In this document: positions 1-7,736 of the stretch, in pieces
Layout: the number at the start of each line of letters is the position of its first letter
How positions within the stretch are numbered: the stretch's first letter is position 1
Source: Actinomadura_C alba
Lineage (GTDB): Bacteria > Actinomycetota > Actinomycetes > Streptosporangiales > Streptosporangiaceae
Assembly: GCF_039530285.1 (NCBI RefSeq)
Contig: NZ_BAAAOK010000001.1
Span: 124,001 to 188,000, forward strand
Length of the DNA stretch: 64,000 nt
Reading direction: 5' to 3'
Position numbers and translations under genes: made by a program
The notes under the pieces: model-generated
The model's database searches: none
Told to the model about the DNA's origin: nothing
Seen by the model: the letters and a program-made list of their open reading frames with translations, nothing else

Positions 1-2
1 AC

Positions 3-536
3 GGGCCGCTGCGCCGTACGGCGCTGCTGGCCCCTCACGGGCGCGAATACGGCCCAGGGCCGAACGACTTCCAGGTCAACAAGACTGCGGCGGCCATGGG
101 CGTGAACCCGGCCGAAACCGGAGATGGCTGGCGGCTGGAGCTGGCCGGGCCGCGAGCGGCACCCCTCCGCTTCAGCCGAGCGGAGCTGCTGGCGATGCCG
201 TCGCACACCTATGCGCTGCCCATCGCATGCGTTGAGGGATGGTCGACCGTGCAGAGGTGGACCGGCGTGCGGCTGGCCGATCTGGCCGTGCTCGCCGGCG
301 CCAGGCCGGGTAGGGATGGAGTCTTCGTGGAGTCCCTGGAGAATGGCGCGTTCAGTAAGGCGTCACTGAACGCCGGGCAGGTGGCGGACCTCCGCTCCTT
401 GCTGGCCTTGCGGGTCAACGGTGCCGATCTCTCCCTCGACCACGGGTTCCCGGCCCGGATCATCGTCCCGAACGCCCCCGGCGTACACAACACCAAGTGG
501 GTTCGCAGCCTCAGCTTCCGGCCCATGTCGACATGA
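3..536 (+). CDS. Molybdopterin-dependent oxidoreductase, C-terminal part (5' end outside window)
   Basis: The reading frame is open to the left edge, so only the last ~178 residues of a sulfite-oxidase/YedY-type molybdopterin protein are present. Family features seen are the segment ending GPNDFQVNK, the Cys in PIACVEGWS at the position of the Mo-ligating cysteine, and the closing PGVHNTKWVRSL, which is typical of the molybdopterin-binding fold. Actinomycete members often carry an N-terminal membrane domain, but that part is not visible here. The stop lies 13 bases before the next gene, a small membrane protein, so the two are probably cotranscribed. The electron acceptor and substrate are unknown. 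An internal ATG exists at 96, but similarity-like sequence continues upstream of it, so it is not the true start. Confidence 0.8.
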   Translation, partial: GPLRRTALLAPHGREYGPGPNDFQVNKTAAAMGVNPAETGDGWRLELAGPRAAPLRFSRAELLAMPSHTYALPIACVEGWSTVQRWTGVRLADLAVLAGARPGRDGVFVESLENGAFSKASLNAGQVADLRSLLALRVNGADLSLDHGFPARIIVPNAPGVHNTKWVRSLSFRPMST

Positions 537-549
537 GGGCGGCGATGTC

Positions 550-1065
550 GTGATCGAAGGCATGTACCGGAGGGTGATCACCCGTTACGGCGCCGACCCA
601 TTGCACCTGCTCGTCCTGCTCGCCTGCTTCACGCTGGCGGGGTACGCCGCCAGCCGCGTCATCGTTGCCGGCATCTGGCTGGGTTTCCTGGTGTGGTTCG
701 TCAGCGCCGCGATCATTCACGACCTGATCCTCTACCCGCTCTACGCCGTGGCCGACGTCGTCGCACGGTGGCGGCCGTGGCACCGTCTCCGGCCGCCGCC
801 ACGCGCTGTTCAGTGGCCACCTGTTCATGACCATGTGCGAGTGCCGGTGGCGTTCTCCGGGTTGCTGCTGCTCGTATGGTTTCCCCTGATCTTCAGGTTG
901 TCCGAGGACACCTATCGAGCGTCGACAGGGCTGGACCTCAGCCCTTACCTGGGCCGATGGCTTCTGGTAACGGGGGTGCTCTTCGCCGGATCGGCGCTCG
1001 CCTACGCCTTACGAGTGCGCCGGCGCGCCTCCCGGCGCGAACGGGCGACCCCTCCGCGGCGTTGA
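550..1065 (+). CDS. Small integral membrane protein
   Basis: This is a 171-residue hydrophobic protein with about four membrane segments (roughly residues 17-36, 39-66, 98-114 and 135-155) and an Arg-rich C-terminal tail. The GTG at 550 is chosen because GAGGG lies about 12 bases upstream; an ATG at 562 is an alternative. It follows the molybdopterin oxidoreductase by 13 bases, so a membrane-partner role for that enzyme is possible but unproven. I do not recognise a named family. Confidence 0.65.
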   Translation: MIEGMYRRVITRYGADPLHLLVLLACFTLAGYAASRVIVAGIWLGFLVWFVSAAIIHDLILYPLYAVADVVARWRPWHRLRPPPRAVQWPPVHDHVRVPVAFSGLLLLVWFPLIFRLSEDTYRASTGLDLSPYLGRWLLVTGVLFAGSALAYALRVRRRASRRERATPPRR

Positions 1066-1249
1066 TGCTGCCGGCGGCAACCGCGACGACGGCAGCAGCC
1101 CACGTGGCAAACGCCATGGTCCGAACCGAGCGGCTCGGCCTGAGCTGGGCCTACTGGGAGTTCGGTACCGATTTCGGTTCCTTCGGCCTGGACGCGAACG
1201 ACTGGCGGCCGGCGTTGAGACGCCCTGCTGCCGGTCTGGCCCCGCCCTG

Positions 1250-2662
1250 CTAGCCCAGCACCACCCGCAGCGAGTAGGAGTCGGCGGCTGCGGTGAGGGC
1301 CACCTGCACATGGGAGCCGTCCCGGTCCCACTGCCAGTCGCAGCCCACGGGAGCCGCGCAGCCGCCGACCGGGCTGAGCACCGAGGTGATACCGGGCTGC
1401 CGGCTCAGCCACTGCGCAACCTCGGTCACCACGGTGGCGCCGCAGCCCGCGCAGTGCCGCGCGTAGTCGACGCGCAGCCGGCCGCCGCTCACGTCGCGGC
1501 TTCCCTCCGAGGTGAAGCCGGCAGGCGAACCGATCTTGGTGGCGAGCGCGGCGAGCCTGGCGTGGTCCTTCGAGGCGTTGCGGGCGTCGAGCGCGAAGTA
1601 CCCGGCCACGAGGACCATGGCGACCAGGACGGCGGCGGCGGCGATCCACGGCGCCCTGGCCCGTCGTTCCCGGGCCGGTCGGGTCGCACCGGACGGCCGC
1701 GCCGGCAGGGGTTGCCCCTGAAACGCCGCCCGCATCGCGTCGAAGTAGCCGGCCGGCGCGGGAGATCGTGGCGGCTCCCCGGGCGCCGGACGGCCGAAGG
1801 GAGGCGCGGCGGAGGGAGGCGCGGCGGAGGGAGGCGCGGCGGGGCGATCGGCGGCGACGGCGGCGAGACCGGCGGCAGCCTGCTCGGCGGTCATCCGTCC
1901 GGCCGGGTCCCGGACCAGCAGGCCGGCGAGGAGCGGGGCGAGGGGGCCGGCCCGCCGGGGCGGAGCCGGCTCCTCGGTGAGGATGGCCGCGATGACGGCG
2001 GCCGCGTTGGGCCCGGAGAACGGCGGGCGGCCCTCCACCAGCGCGTACAACGTGGCGCCGAGCGACCACAGGTCGGCGGCGGGCGTGACGGCCCGGCCGG
2101 CCGCCTGCTCGGGCGACATGAAGGCGGGCGTGCCGAGCACCGCGCCGGTGCGGGTCAGCGCCGTGTCGTCCTCCGTGCGGGCGATGCCGAAGTCCGTCAC
2201 CACGACGCGGTCGCCCTCGAGCAGGATGTTCGCCGGCTTGACGTCGCGGTGAACCACTCCGGCGGCGTGCGCGGCCCGCAGCGCGTCGAGGACCCGCGCT
2301 CCGATCCGCGCCGCCGTCTCCGGGGCCGGTGGCGGCCCGCCGCCGATCAGGGCGTCGAGGGCACTCCCCTCGACGAACTCCATGACGATCCACGGGCGTC
2401 CGTCGTGCTGCACCACGTCGTGGACGGCGATGATCCCGGGATGCCTCAGCCGCGCCGCCGCACGAGCCTCGCGCAGCGTCCGTGCGTTCCACGACGCCGT
2501 GTCCCGCTCGTCGGCGCCCGGCGGGTGGCGCACCTCCTTGACGGCGACCGTGCGCCCGAGCACCTCGTCGTGGGCGCGCCAGACCGCGCCCATGCCGCCC
2601 TGCCCGACGATTCGTTCCAGCCGGTACTTCCCGGCGACGAGCTGTTTCCCGTCATTCGGCAT
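1250..2662 (-). CDS. Transmembrane serine/threonine protein kinase (PknB type)
   Basis: This is a 470-residue receptor-like kinase. The kinase domain (about 12-270) has the Gly-rich loop VGQGGMG, the VAVKE lysine (K42), the catalytic loop HRDVKPAN (D140), DFG at 157-159 and the SPEQA activation-segment motif. A Pro/Ala linker follows and is partly built from three 15-bp DNA repeats. One membrane helix spans ~339-357, and an extracytoplasmic domain of ~110 residues contains several cysteines (HCAGCG, GGCAAP). There are no PASTA repeats, so the sensor differs from canonical PknB. It is likely an environmental or cell-surface sensor with unknown substrates. It is transcribed alone and convergent with the membrane protein to its left. 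Confidence 0.93.
   Translation of the reverse strand: MPNDGKQLVAGKYRLERIVGQGGMGAVWRAHDEVLGRTVAVKEVRHPPGADERDTASWNARTLREARAAARLRHPGIIAVHDVVQHDGRPWIVMEFVEGSALDALIGGGPPPAPETAARIGARVLDALRAAHAAGVVHRDVKPANILLEGDRVVVTDFGIARTEDDTALTRTGAVLGTPAFMSPEQAAGRAVTPAADLWSLGATLYALVEGRPPFSGPNAAAVIAAILTEEPAPPRRAGPLAPLLAGLLVRDPAGRMTAEQAAAGLAAVAADRPAAPPSAAPPSAAPPFGRPAPGEPPRSPAPAGYFDAMRAAFQGQPLPARPSGATRPARERRARAPWIAAAAVLVAMVLVAGYFALDARNASKDHARLAALATKIGSPAGFTSEGSRDVSGGRLRVDYARHCAGCGATVVTEVAQWLSRQPGITSVLSPVGGCAAPVGCDWQWDRDGSHVQVALTAAADSYSLRVVLG
1800..1844. repeat. Three tandem 15-bp repeats within the kinase gene
   Basis: The unit GGAGGCGCGGCGGAG occurs at 1800-1814 and 1815-1829, and with one change at 1830-1844. 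Being a multiple of three, it encodes the repeated Ala-Pro-Pro-Ser-Ala linker between the kinase domain and the membrane helix, so the linker length could vary between strains by slippage. Confidence 0.85.
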
Positions 2663-2832
2663 GGACCAGATCCTAATGTCGTGCGTCTCGCGCGGCGGCG
2701 CCCCCGCACGAACGGCGCGGGGGCGTCCCCGGGGGTGCGGAAGCCTTCCGCGTCCTGCGCTCCGGCGGACGCCTGGGCATCAGCGACGGGACGATCGGGC
2801 TAACGGCGTCGTCGCGGCCGGTGTTAATCACG

Positions 2833-3035
2833 ATATCGGACACAAGGAATGGCCGGAGTCCTTTACGAGCCTGCACTCGCAAGCCCAACTGCTCATACAT
2901 AACCGAAAGCTGGAGGATGCCTTAAGAGAGTTCCACCGATGGGCCGATAGCCTCAGGGTGAATCTTGGCAGACTAGACTACGAGCAGCTCCGGGCAGATT
3001 ATTACAAATGCCTACAATGTCGAGCGTCTAATTAA
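2833..3035 (+). pseudogene. Unrecognised, possibly decayed coding fragment in a 437-bp gap
   Basis: The stretch 2663-3099 between the kinase and the cyclo-ligase has no convincing complete gene. From ~2833 to the TAA at 3035 one plus-strand frame encodes a protein-like segment (GHKEWPESFTSL..., then REFHRWADSLRVNL, ending CLQCRASN) with mixed residue use. Its local base composition is clearly less GC-rich than the neighbours. No proper start codon with a ribosome site precedes it. It may be the tail of a transferred and decayed gene, or chance. I do not recognise the family. Confidence 0.25.
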
Positions 3036-3099
3036 GGCGGACATGCTTCATCTAAAACGCCCCGAACGGTAGTTCGCCTCAGCGCATTGAACAGTGCTC

Positions 3100-3825
3100 T
3101 CATCGGCCCCTTGCTAGTGCAGTCAGAATCGGAATGGCGTCGATTTTCTCCCGGCTCAGGCTGTCCCAGTATAGGCCAGCCGGGCGGCGCGACGGCCCGC
3201 ATTCGATAGCCTCATCCGGCGTCACAATCAGGTCAACGCTAAAGTCGTGTTCGGCCTCTGGCAGATCCTCGTCAACGACCTGCAACGAGTGCACCGTGGT
3301 CACGATGGTTGTGTCCGGCCCGATCAGCCCAGCCTCTTCCAACAGCGCTACCTCTATGTCTGAGTAGCCCGCGCCCTTGCCCAATCGCACTCCGCGCCGG
3401 TTTACCGCGACACTCCCGCACACGATGAGGTCTACCGGCTGCATCTCGTCAACGCCGACACTGCGCGCCACCTTGGCGGCCACCTTGCTCGACGCGGCCT
3501 CGCTTGGCGGCACGGTCAGCGCCGCTGGGTTGAGCAGGTAGAACGGCAGGGCTTCGGCCAGCATGGGCACGGCCATGTAGACCAACTTACCTTCGGTAAG
3601 CGCCCGCGCCCGCACTGGCAGTTGGGCCTTGTCCGGCACCGCCTTGATGACTCGGGCCGACTGCCAGACCGGTAGCGTGGCCAGGCGGTCAGCGGCTTCC
3701 TCGGCCCCGAAGAACGCCGGGATGCGGCCGTGGACACCGAGAGGAACGGCTCGCTCCTGCTCCAAGAGCGTCCACACTCGTTCCCGGACTGTTTGCTTAG
3801 CCTGATCGATGTCCACGCTGGTCAA
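3100..3825 (-). CDS. 5-formyltetrahydrofolate cyclo-ligase family protein
   Basis: This is a 241-residue member of the MTHFS family, which converts 5-formyl-THF to 5,10-methenyl-THF with ATP. The N-terminal K-x-x-V-R-E-R-V-W region and the C-terminal motif LGKGAGYSDIEVALL (usual G-R-L-G-x-G-x-G-Y-Y/F-D) are recognisable, followed by VTTVHSLQVVDEDLP. It is slightly longer than typical MTHFS (~190 aa) and belongs to the variant common in actinomycetes. It lies 9 bases downstream of the truncated TPR-regulator remnant, a pairing I recall from other actinomycetes, so it was probably its operon partner. Folate repair is the family role; the exact substrate is inferred. Confidence 0.85.
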   Translation of the reverse strand: MTSVDIDQAKQTVRERVWTLLEQERAVPLGVHGRIPAFFGAEEAADRLATLPVWQSARVIKAVPDKAQLPVRARALTEGKLVYMAVPMLAEALPFYLLNPAALTVPPSEAASSKVAAKVARSVGVDEMQPVDLIVCGSVAVNRRGVRLGKGAGYSDIEVALLEEAGLIGPDTTIVTTVHSLQVVDEDLPEAEHDFSVDLIVTPDEAIECGPSRRPAGLYWDSLSREKIDAIPILTALARGR

Positions 3826-3834
3826 CTCCGCTCG

Positions 3835-4356
3835 CTACGCCGCTGCTATCAGGGTGAGTAGCCGGTCGTACACGTCCTGAACGACCGGGACCTGTCGCCA
3901 GGGCCGTAGTTCCCGGCCCGCTCCGAAGACGATGTTGAGCCCGCCGCCACCCCAAGTCATCTCTACCACGTCGATGGCGTTGTGGAGCGCGGCCGTCGCC
4001 TCGTCGAGCTTCTGTTGACGGATACGGGCCAACGCCAGGTTGCCAAGCACGATCGCTTGCGACTTCGAACGATCACGCAGGGCCTGCGCCGTACCATCAA
4101 GGATCGGTTCGGCGCGCTTTGCGTCGCCCAGGAACAGGTAGCAGGAACCCGCCAGCCGGCTGGCGGATTGGCAACGATCGAGGAAGGACAAGGTAGCTCT
4201 GTAGGCGAGAACGAGGGTCGGTTGTTGGTCAGCGGCATCGGGGGCGGTCGTTCGAGCGGGAGGAAAAGCAAGCGTCGCCATCGCCTCCAACGAGTCCTTC
4301 GACAAAGCGCACATGTTCACGCGAACTGATACGGCGCGCTCAATGCGCCGATCCGC
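3835..4356 (-). pseudogene. 5'-truncated HTH/TPR regulator, C-terminal remnant
   Basis: The frame from about 4356 to the stop at 3835 encodes ~170 residues with TPR-like helices (LAGSCYLFLGDAKRAEP, NLALARIRQQKLDEATAAL) and the ending VQDVYDRLLTLI. That ending is typical of the C-terminal half of XRE-type regulators of actinomycetes. No N-terminal HTH domain can be found upstream; the frame runs into unrelated sequence overlapping the next gene. The regulator has therefore lost its DNA-binding half. An internal ATG at 4314 could still give a short TPR protein. Confidence 0.55.
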
Positions 4357-4484
4357 CTGGCCGCCCAGCACGCCCGGCCCGCCGCGAACCCCTGATGACG
4401 GCGTACGGTGACGGAGGCGGGCGGCCGGGCGCTTCGCCGGCCCGCATCCGATCACGGGCCCAGCGAGATCAGTGCGGCGCCGCG

Positions 4485-4940
4485 CTAGAAATCGCCGTCG
4501 GCCACCTGGAGCACGGTGAGCCCCAGGTTCCTCCACATGCGGACGACCTTGGCCCGGTCGTCGAACACCCCGGTCACGTCGTACCGCGGCTTGACGCGAC
4601 GCCGGTACAGCTCGCGCTTGACGATGTGGTCGGGGCGGTGGTCGCCACGGGCGCGCATGTGCAGCGCCTCACCCGGGACACCGACGTGCTCGGCGATCCA
4701 CACCTTCGTGGCGGCCCTGCACTCCTCGGACCGCCCGGACATGTAGACGATGTGGTGCCCGGCGGCGGCGAGCGCCTGGACGACGGTGATGACGGGCGAG
4801 TTGGGGAGGTCTTCACCGACCCTGGCCCAGTCGTACGGGCTGCGGCAGCCGGGTGCGGTCTCGTTGCGCAGGGCGACGGTACCGTCCACGTCGACGAGGA
4901 ACGCACCCGGCCGCTGCGCGGCGGTGGAACCGTTGTTCAC
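4485..4940 (-). CDS. HAD-superfamily phosphatase resembling the 3'-phosphatase domain of polynucleotide kinase
   Basis: This is a 151-residue single-domain protein. FLVDVDGTVAL is the HAD motif I (DxDGT), YMSGRSEECR is motif II, and VFDDRAKVVRMWRNLGL is the acidic motif with the helix typical of the T4 Pnk phosphatase domain. The terminal VLQVADGDF also fits that family. There is no kinase domain, so it is a stand-alone phosphatase acting on a nucleotide or on RNA/DNA 3' ends, with the substrate not determined. The start ATG at 4940 is used. It overlaps the junk 5' extension of the TPR remnant. Confidence 0.8.
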   Translation of the reverse strand: MNNGSTAAQRPGAFLVDVDGTVALRNETAPGCRSPYDWARVGEDLPNSPVITVVQALAAAGHHIVYMSGRSEECRAATKVWIAEHVGVPGEALHMRARGDHRPDHIVKRELYRRRVKPRYDVTGVFDDRAKVVRMWRNLGLTVLQVADGDF

Positions 4941-5005
4941 GTCTGCTCCGTGAGGGGGAGGGTTCAGTGCGTGTCGCCGAGCGTCGCCCCGGGCCCGGCC
5001 GGCGG

Positions 5006-5340
5006 TCAGCCGGCCGCAGCGATGATCCCACGAACGCGCGCCGCCGTGGTCACCGACTGGACGGTTTCGGGCGGGTAGAGGGCACCGCCCATGTAGATGT
5101 CGTCGCGGGTGAAGCGCGCCCGGGACGCCACCGCCTCGGTGGCCGTGAAGTGCAGCTCCTCCGCACCGGTCTGCCCGGCCACCCGGGCGGCAGGCGGGGC
5201 CGCCGGCCGCCGCGCGAACGCCCCTCGCCGGACTCCTCCAGCCGGCCCGCGTCGATCAGCTCCTGCACGTGGGCGGACACCGTCGACGGTGCCCAGCCGA
5301 GCAGCCGGGCCAGCAGGAGGGCAGTGAGGAGCCAGCGGCC
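5006..5340 (-). pseudogene. ROK-family transcriptional regulator, degraded
   Basis: On the minus strand, sequence from ~5340 encodes the N-terminal wHTH of a ROK repressor (LLTALLLAR..., then APSTVSAHVQELIDAGRLEESGEG and GGRRPR). An internal deletion has removed part of the first helix region. The continuation LPPAAR...AEELHFTATEAVASRARF lies in a different frame and ends at a stop at 5006-5008 after only ~50 residues, so the kinase-like ROK domain is missing. The frame change and missing domains mark it as broken. It abuts a broken sugar/peptide-transporter ATPase gene on the other strand, so both are probably remains of one lost uptake locus. Confidence 0.6.
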
Positions 5341-5349
5341 GGTGGCACG

Positions 5350-6146
5350 CCGGCCCTCGATCTGGAGCACGTCGTCGTGGAGTTCCGCGACAAGGGCGGC
5401 GCCAAGGTACGGGCGGTCGACGACGTCTCGCTCACCATCGCTCCGGGCGAGGTACTCGGGTTGGTCGGCGAGTCCGGATCCGGCAAGTCCACCGTGGGCC
5501 GGACTGCGATCGGCCTGCTCAAGCCCGCGTCGGGCGCCGTGCGGCTGCTCGGCGCTCCCCTGACCGGCGCCCGGGGCCGTCACCTGCGGCGGCTGCGACG
5601 GCAGTGCGGCATCGTCTTCCAGGATCCGGCGTCGTCGCTCGACCCCCGGATGACCGTGGGCGACGGCGTCGCCGAACCCTGGTCGTCAACCGGATCGGCG
5701 ACCGGACCGATCGGGTGGCCGACTTGCTGAAGAGCGTCGAACTCGACCCCGCGGTACGGCTGCGCTACCCGCACGAGCTCTCCGGCGGGCAGCGCCAGCG
5801 GGTCGGCATCGCGCGGGCGATCGCGCTCGAGCCACAACTGATCATCGCCGATGAGCCGACCAGTGCCCTCGACGTGTCGGTCCAGGCCGCGGTGCTGGAC
5901 CTCTTCCTGGACCTCCAGGACCGGCTCGGCTTCGCATGCCTGTTCATCACCCACGACCTCGCCGTCATCGGCATGGCCTCCGACCGGGTGGCGGTGATGA
6001 AGGACGGCCGGCTGGTCGAGGAGGGCCTGACCGACCAGGTGCTGTTCGACCCGCGGGAGGACTACACGCGGCGACTGGTGACGTCGGCTCCGGTGCCCGA
6101 CCCGCTCCAGCAGCGGGCGCGGCGGGCCGACCGCCACCGCCTCTGA
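5350..6146 (+). pseudogene. Oligopeptide ABC transporter ATP-binding protein (OppF/DppF type), truncated and frameshifted
   Basis: ALDLEHVVVEF, the Walker A GESGSGKST and FQDPASSLDPRM are in one frame up to ~5690. The continuation LVVNRIGDRTDRVADLL, the signature LSGGQRQRVGIARA, Walker B LIIADEPTSALD and the H-loop FITHDLAVI are in the next frame. The junction GAACCCTGGTCGTC lacks one base relative to an expected E-P-L-V-V codon series, so this is a single-base deletion near 5685. The 5' end also lacks a start codon and runs into the ROK remnant at ~5345. Unless the deletion is an assembly error, the gene is dead. Its permease and binding-protein partners are absent. Confidence 0.75.
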
Positions 6147-6165
6147 CCTCCCCGCCGAGCGGTCT

Positions 6166-6201
6166 CGGCGCCGGCGTCCTTCGGGGGAGTCGCCGGCGCC
6201 G
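6166..6201. terminator. Bidirectional hairpin terminator
   Basis: A perfect 11-bp stem, CGGCGCCGGCG at 6166-6176 with its complement at 6191-6201, has a 14-base loop. It sits between the convergent ABC-ATPase remnant and the membrane-protein gene ending at 6212. There is no U tract, which is usual for high-GC actinomycetes. Confidence 0.55.
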
Positions 6202-6211
6202 GGATCTCTCA

Positions 6212-7255
6212 TCAGCGCCCGCAAGCGCGGCACGGTGTCCGGGTACGGCGGGCGTGGGCGAGCGCCGCCACGGCCATCCCGGTACCCCAGGTCAGATATG
6301 CGGGGACCGCGATCCAGAAGAACGTCTCGGGCAGGGCGAGACCGCCTTCGGGAGGGAAGGGGTTACGGCCGTTCAGCCGCTCGAAGACCATCTGGAGCTG
6401 CATCAGGCCGAAGTAGACGACCAGCCCGCCCGAGACGCCGTACGCCGGCCACAGCACCAGCCGGCGCGGCACTCGCCGCCCGGCGAGGCGAGGCACCCAG
6501 CGAGGCCAGACCCGGCCCCAGCCGTGCACCAGTGACAGCGGCAGCACCGTGCCGCCCAACACGAAGCCGACCTCGAACAGCACCACGGAGACTCCCCCGA
6601 CCGGCGGTGACCCGGCGAAACCGACCCAGATCTGCGCGAGGATCCGTACCAGGCAGCCTGCCACCGAGATGTAGGCGGCCCAGAAGGCCCAGCCCGGGGT
6701 ACGCCGCAGGGGGCCGGGCGACGACGCGGTGCGCCCGCAGGCCATGCAGCCCTCGCGGGTCCGGTACTGATAGGCCCGCGCCGACAGCACCACCAGTACG
6801 CCCGCGCCGACGCAGGCCATCCTGCTCAACGCGCCCAGAGGGTAGAAGCGGATTCCGAGACCCGGCAGGATCCCGCCGACCACGTCGAGCAGCAACATTG
6901 CCCCGGACGCCACGAGAGAGACGCCGACCGCCCACGCCGCGAGCAGCAGCGGGCGCCGGAACACCCGGCTCACCCGTACGGTCATCAGGGCGATCAGGAC
7001 GAGTGCCGCTGCGGCGCACAGGCCGACCGAGGCCCATCCGGTGAAGGCCACGAGGTCGGGGCCCACCGGCGACAGGTCGTCCGGCATGTGGCCGAGCGCC
7101 CAGTAGGTCCGGAGGACTCCGTACAGCGTCACCCAGGTCAGGCCGATCGCCGGGAGGTGCGTTCGCCACCTGCTCCGGACCCACGCGTCCGGACCTTCCA
7201 GCGGCTCGCCGGATGGGCGTGCGGGATCCTTCACGGTCGCCGTCATGTCGGTCAT
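6212..7255 (-). CDS. Polytopic membrane protein with two CxxC motifs
   Basis: This is a 347-residue hydrophobic protein with about eight predicted membrane spans, starting near residues 35-55 and ending near 315-335. Two short cytoplasm-like segments contain GCMACG and PCRACG, the latter at the extreme C terminus, which could bind a metal or form a redox pair. No family is recognised. Starts at 7255 or 7246 are equally possible because both ATGs lie close to the AGG of GCGCAGG. It is divergent from the RidA gene. Confidence 0.65.
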   Translation of the reverse strand: MTDMTATVKDPARPSGEPLEGPDAWVRSRWRTHLPAIGLTWVTLYGVLRTYWALGHMPDDLSPVGPDLVAFTGWASVGLCAAAALVLIALMTVRVSRVFRRPLLLAAWAVGVSLVASGAMLLLDVVGGILPGLGIRFYPLGALSRMACVGAGVLVVLSARAYQYRTREGCMACGRTASSPGPLRRTPGWAFWAAYISVAGCLVRILAQIWVGFAGSPPVGGVSVVLFEVGFVLGGTVLPLSLVHGWGRVWPRWVPRLAGRRVPRRLVLWPAYGVSGGLVVYFGLMQLQMVFERLNGRNPFPPEGGLALPETFFWIAVPAYLTWGTGMAVAALAHARRTRTPCRACGR

Positions 7256-7325
7256 CCTGCGCCGAGGGGGCTTTCATGCCCTCCCCTTGCAGGCCGATAC
7301 GCTTCCCCCCGAAGGGGGAAATAGG

Positions 7326-7736
7326 ATGATTCGTCGCTGGAGCCCGGCCGGTCTCGCACCGCCGATCGGTAAGTACAGCCACCTCGCCACCGTGCCCGCC
7401 GACCACGATCTGGTGTTCGTCTCCGGCCAGGTCGGCGTACTGGAGAACGGCGAGCTGGCGGGCCCGGACGCGGAATCGCAGACGCGGCAGGCCTACGCCA
7501 ACATCGGAACGCTGCTCGAGTCGCTCGGCGCCGGACCGGAACATCTGGTGAAGCTGCTGACGCTGGTCTCGGGCACGGAGCATCTCGCGGGCTGCCGTGC
7601 CGCGCGTGACGAGGTGTTCGCGCAGTGGTATCCGGCCGGCGACTGGCCGGCCCACTCGCTGATGGTCGTGGCCGCCCTGGCCGCCCCCGAGCTGACCGTC
7701 GAGATCGAGGGCATGGTGGCGGTCCCCCGCCGATGA
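7326..7736 (+). CDS. RidA/YjgF-family protein
   Basis: This is a 136-residue Rid-family protein. The core segments HLATVPADHDLVFVSGQVG, QTRQAYANIGTLLESLGAG and LVKLLTLVSG match the trimeric chorismate-mutase-like fold. Archetypal RidA deaminates reactive enamines formed by PLP enzymes and needs an Arg in the motif PARxxV. Here that position reads PAHSLMV, so the residue is His and classical deaminase activity is doubtful (Rid4-7-like subgroup). The ATG at 7326 follows a purine-rich GAAGGGGGAAATAG. The stop overlaps the start of the aminotransferase gene (ATGA), implying coupled translation and a shared pathway. Confidence 0.85.
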   Translation: MIRRWSPAGLAPPIGKYSHLATVPADHDLVFVSGQVGVLENGELAGPDAESQTRQAYANIGTLLESLGAGPEHLVKLLTLVSGTEHLAGCRAARDEVFAQWYPAGDWPAHSLMVVAALAAPELTVEIEGMVAVPRR

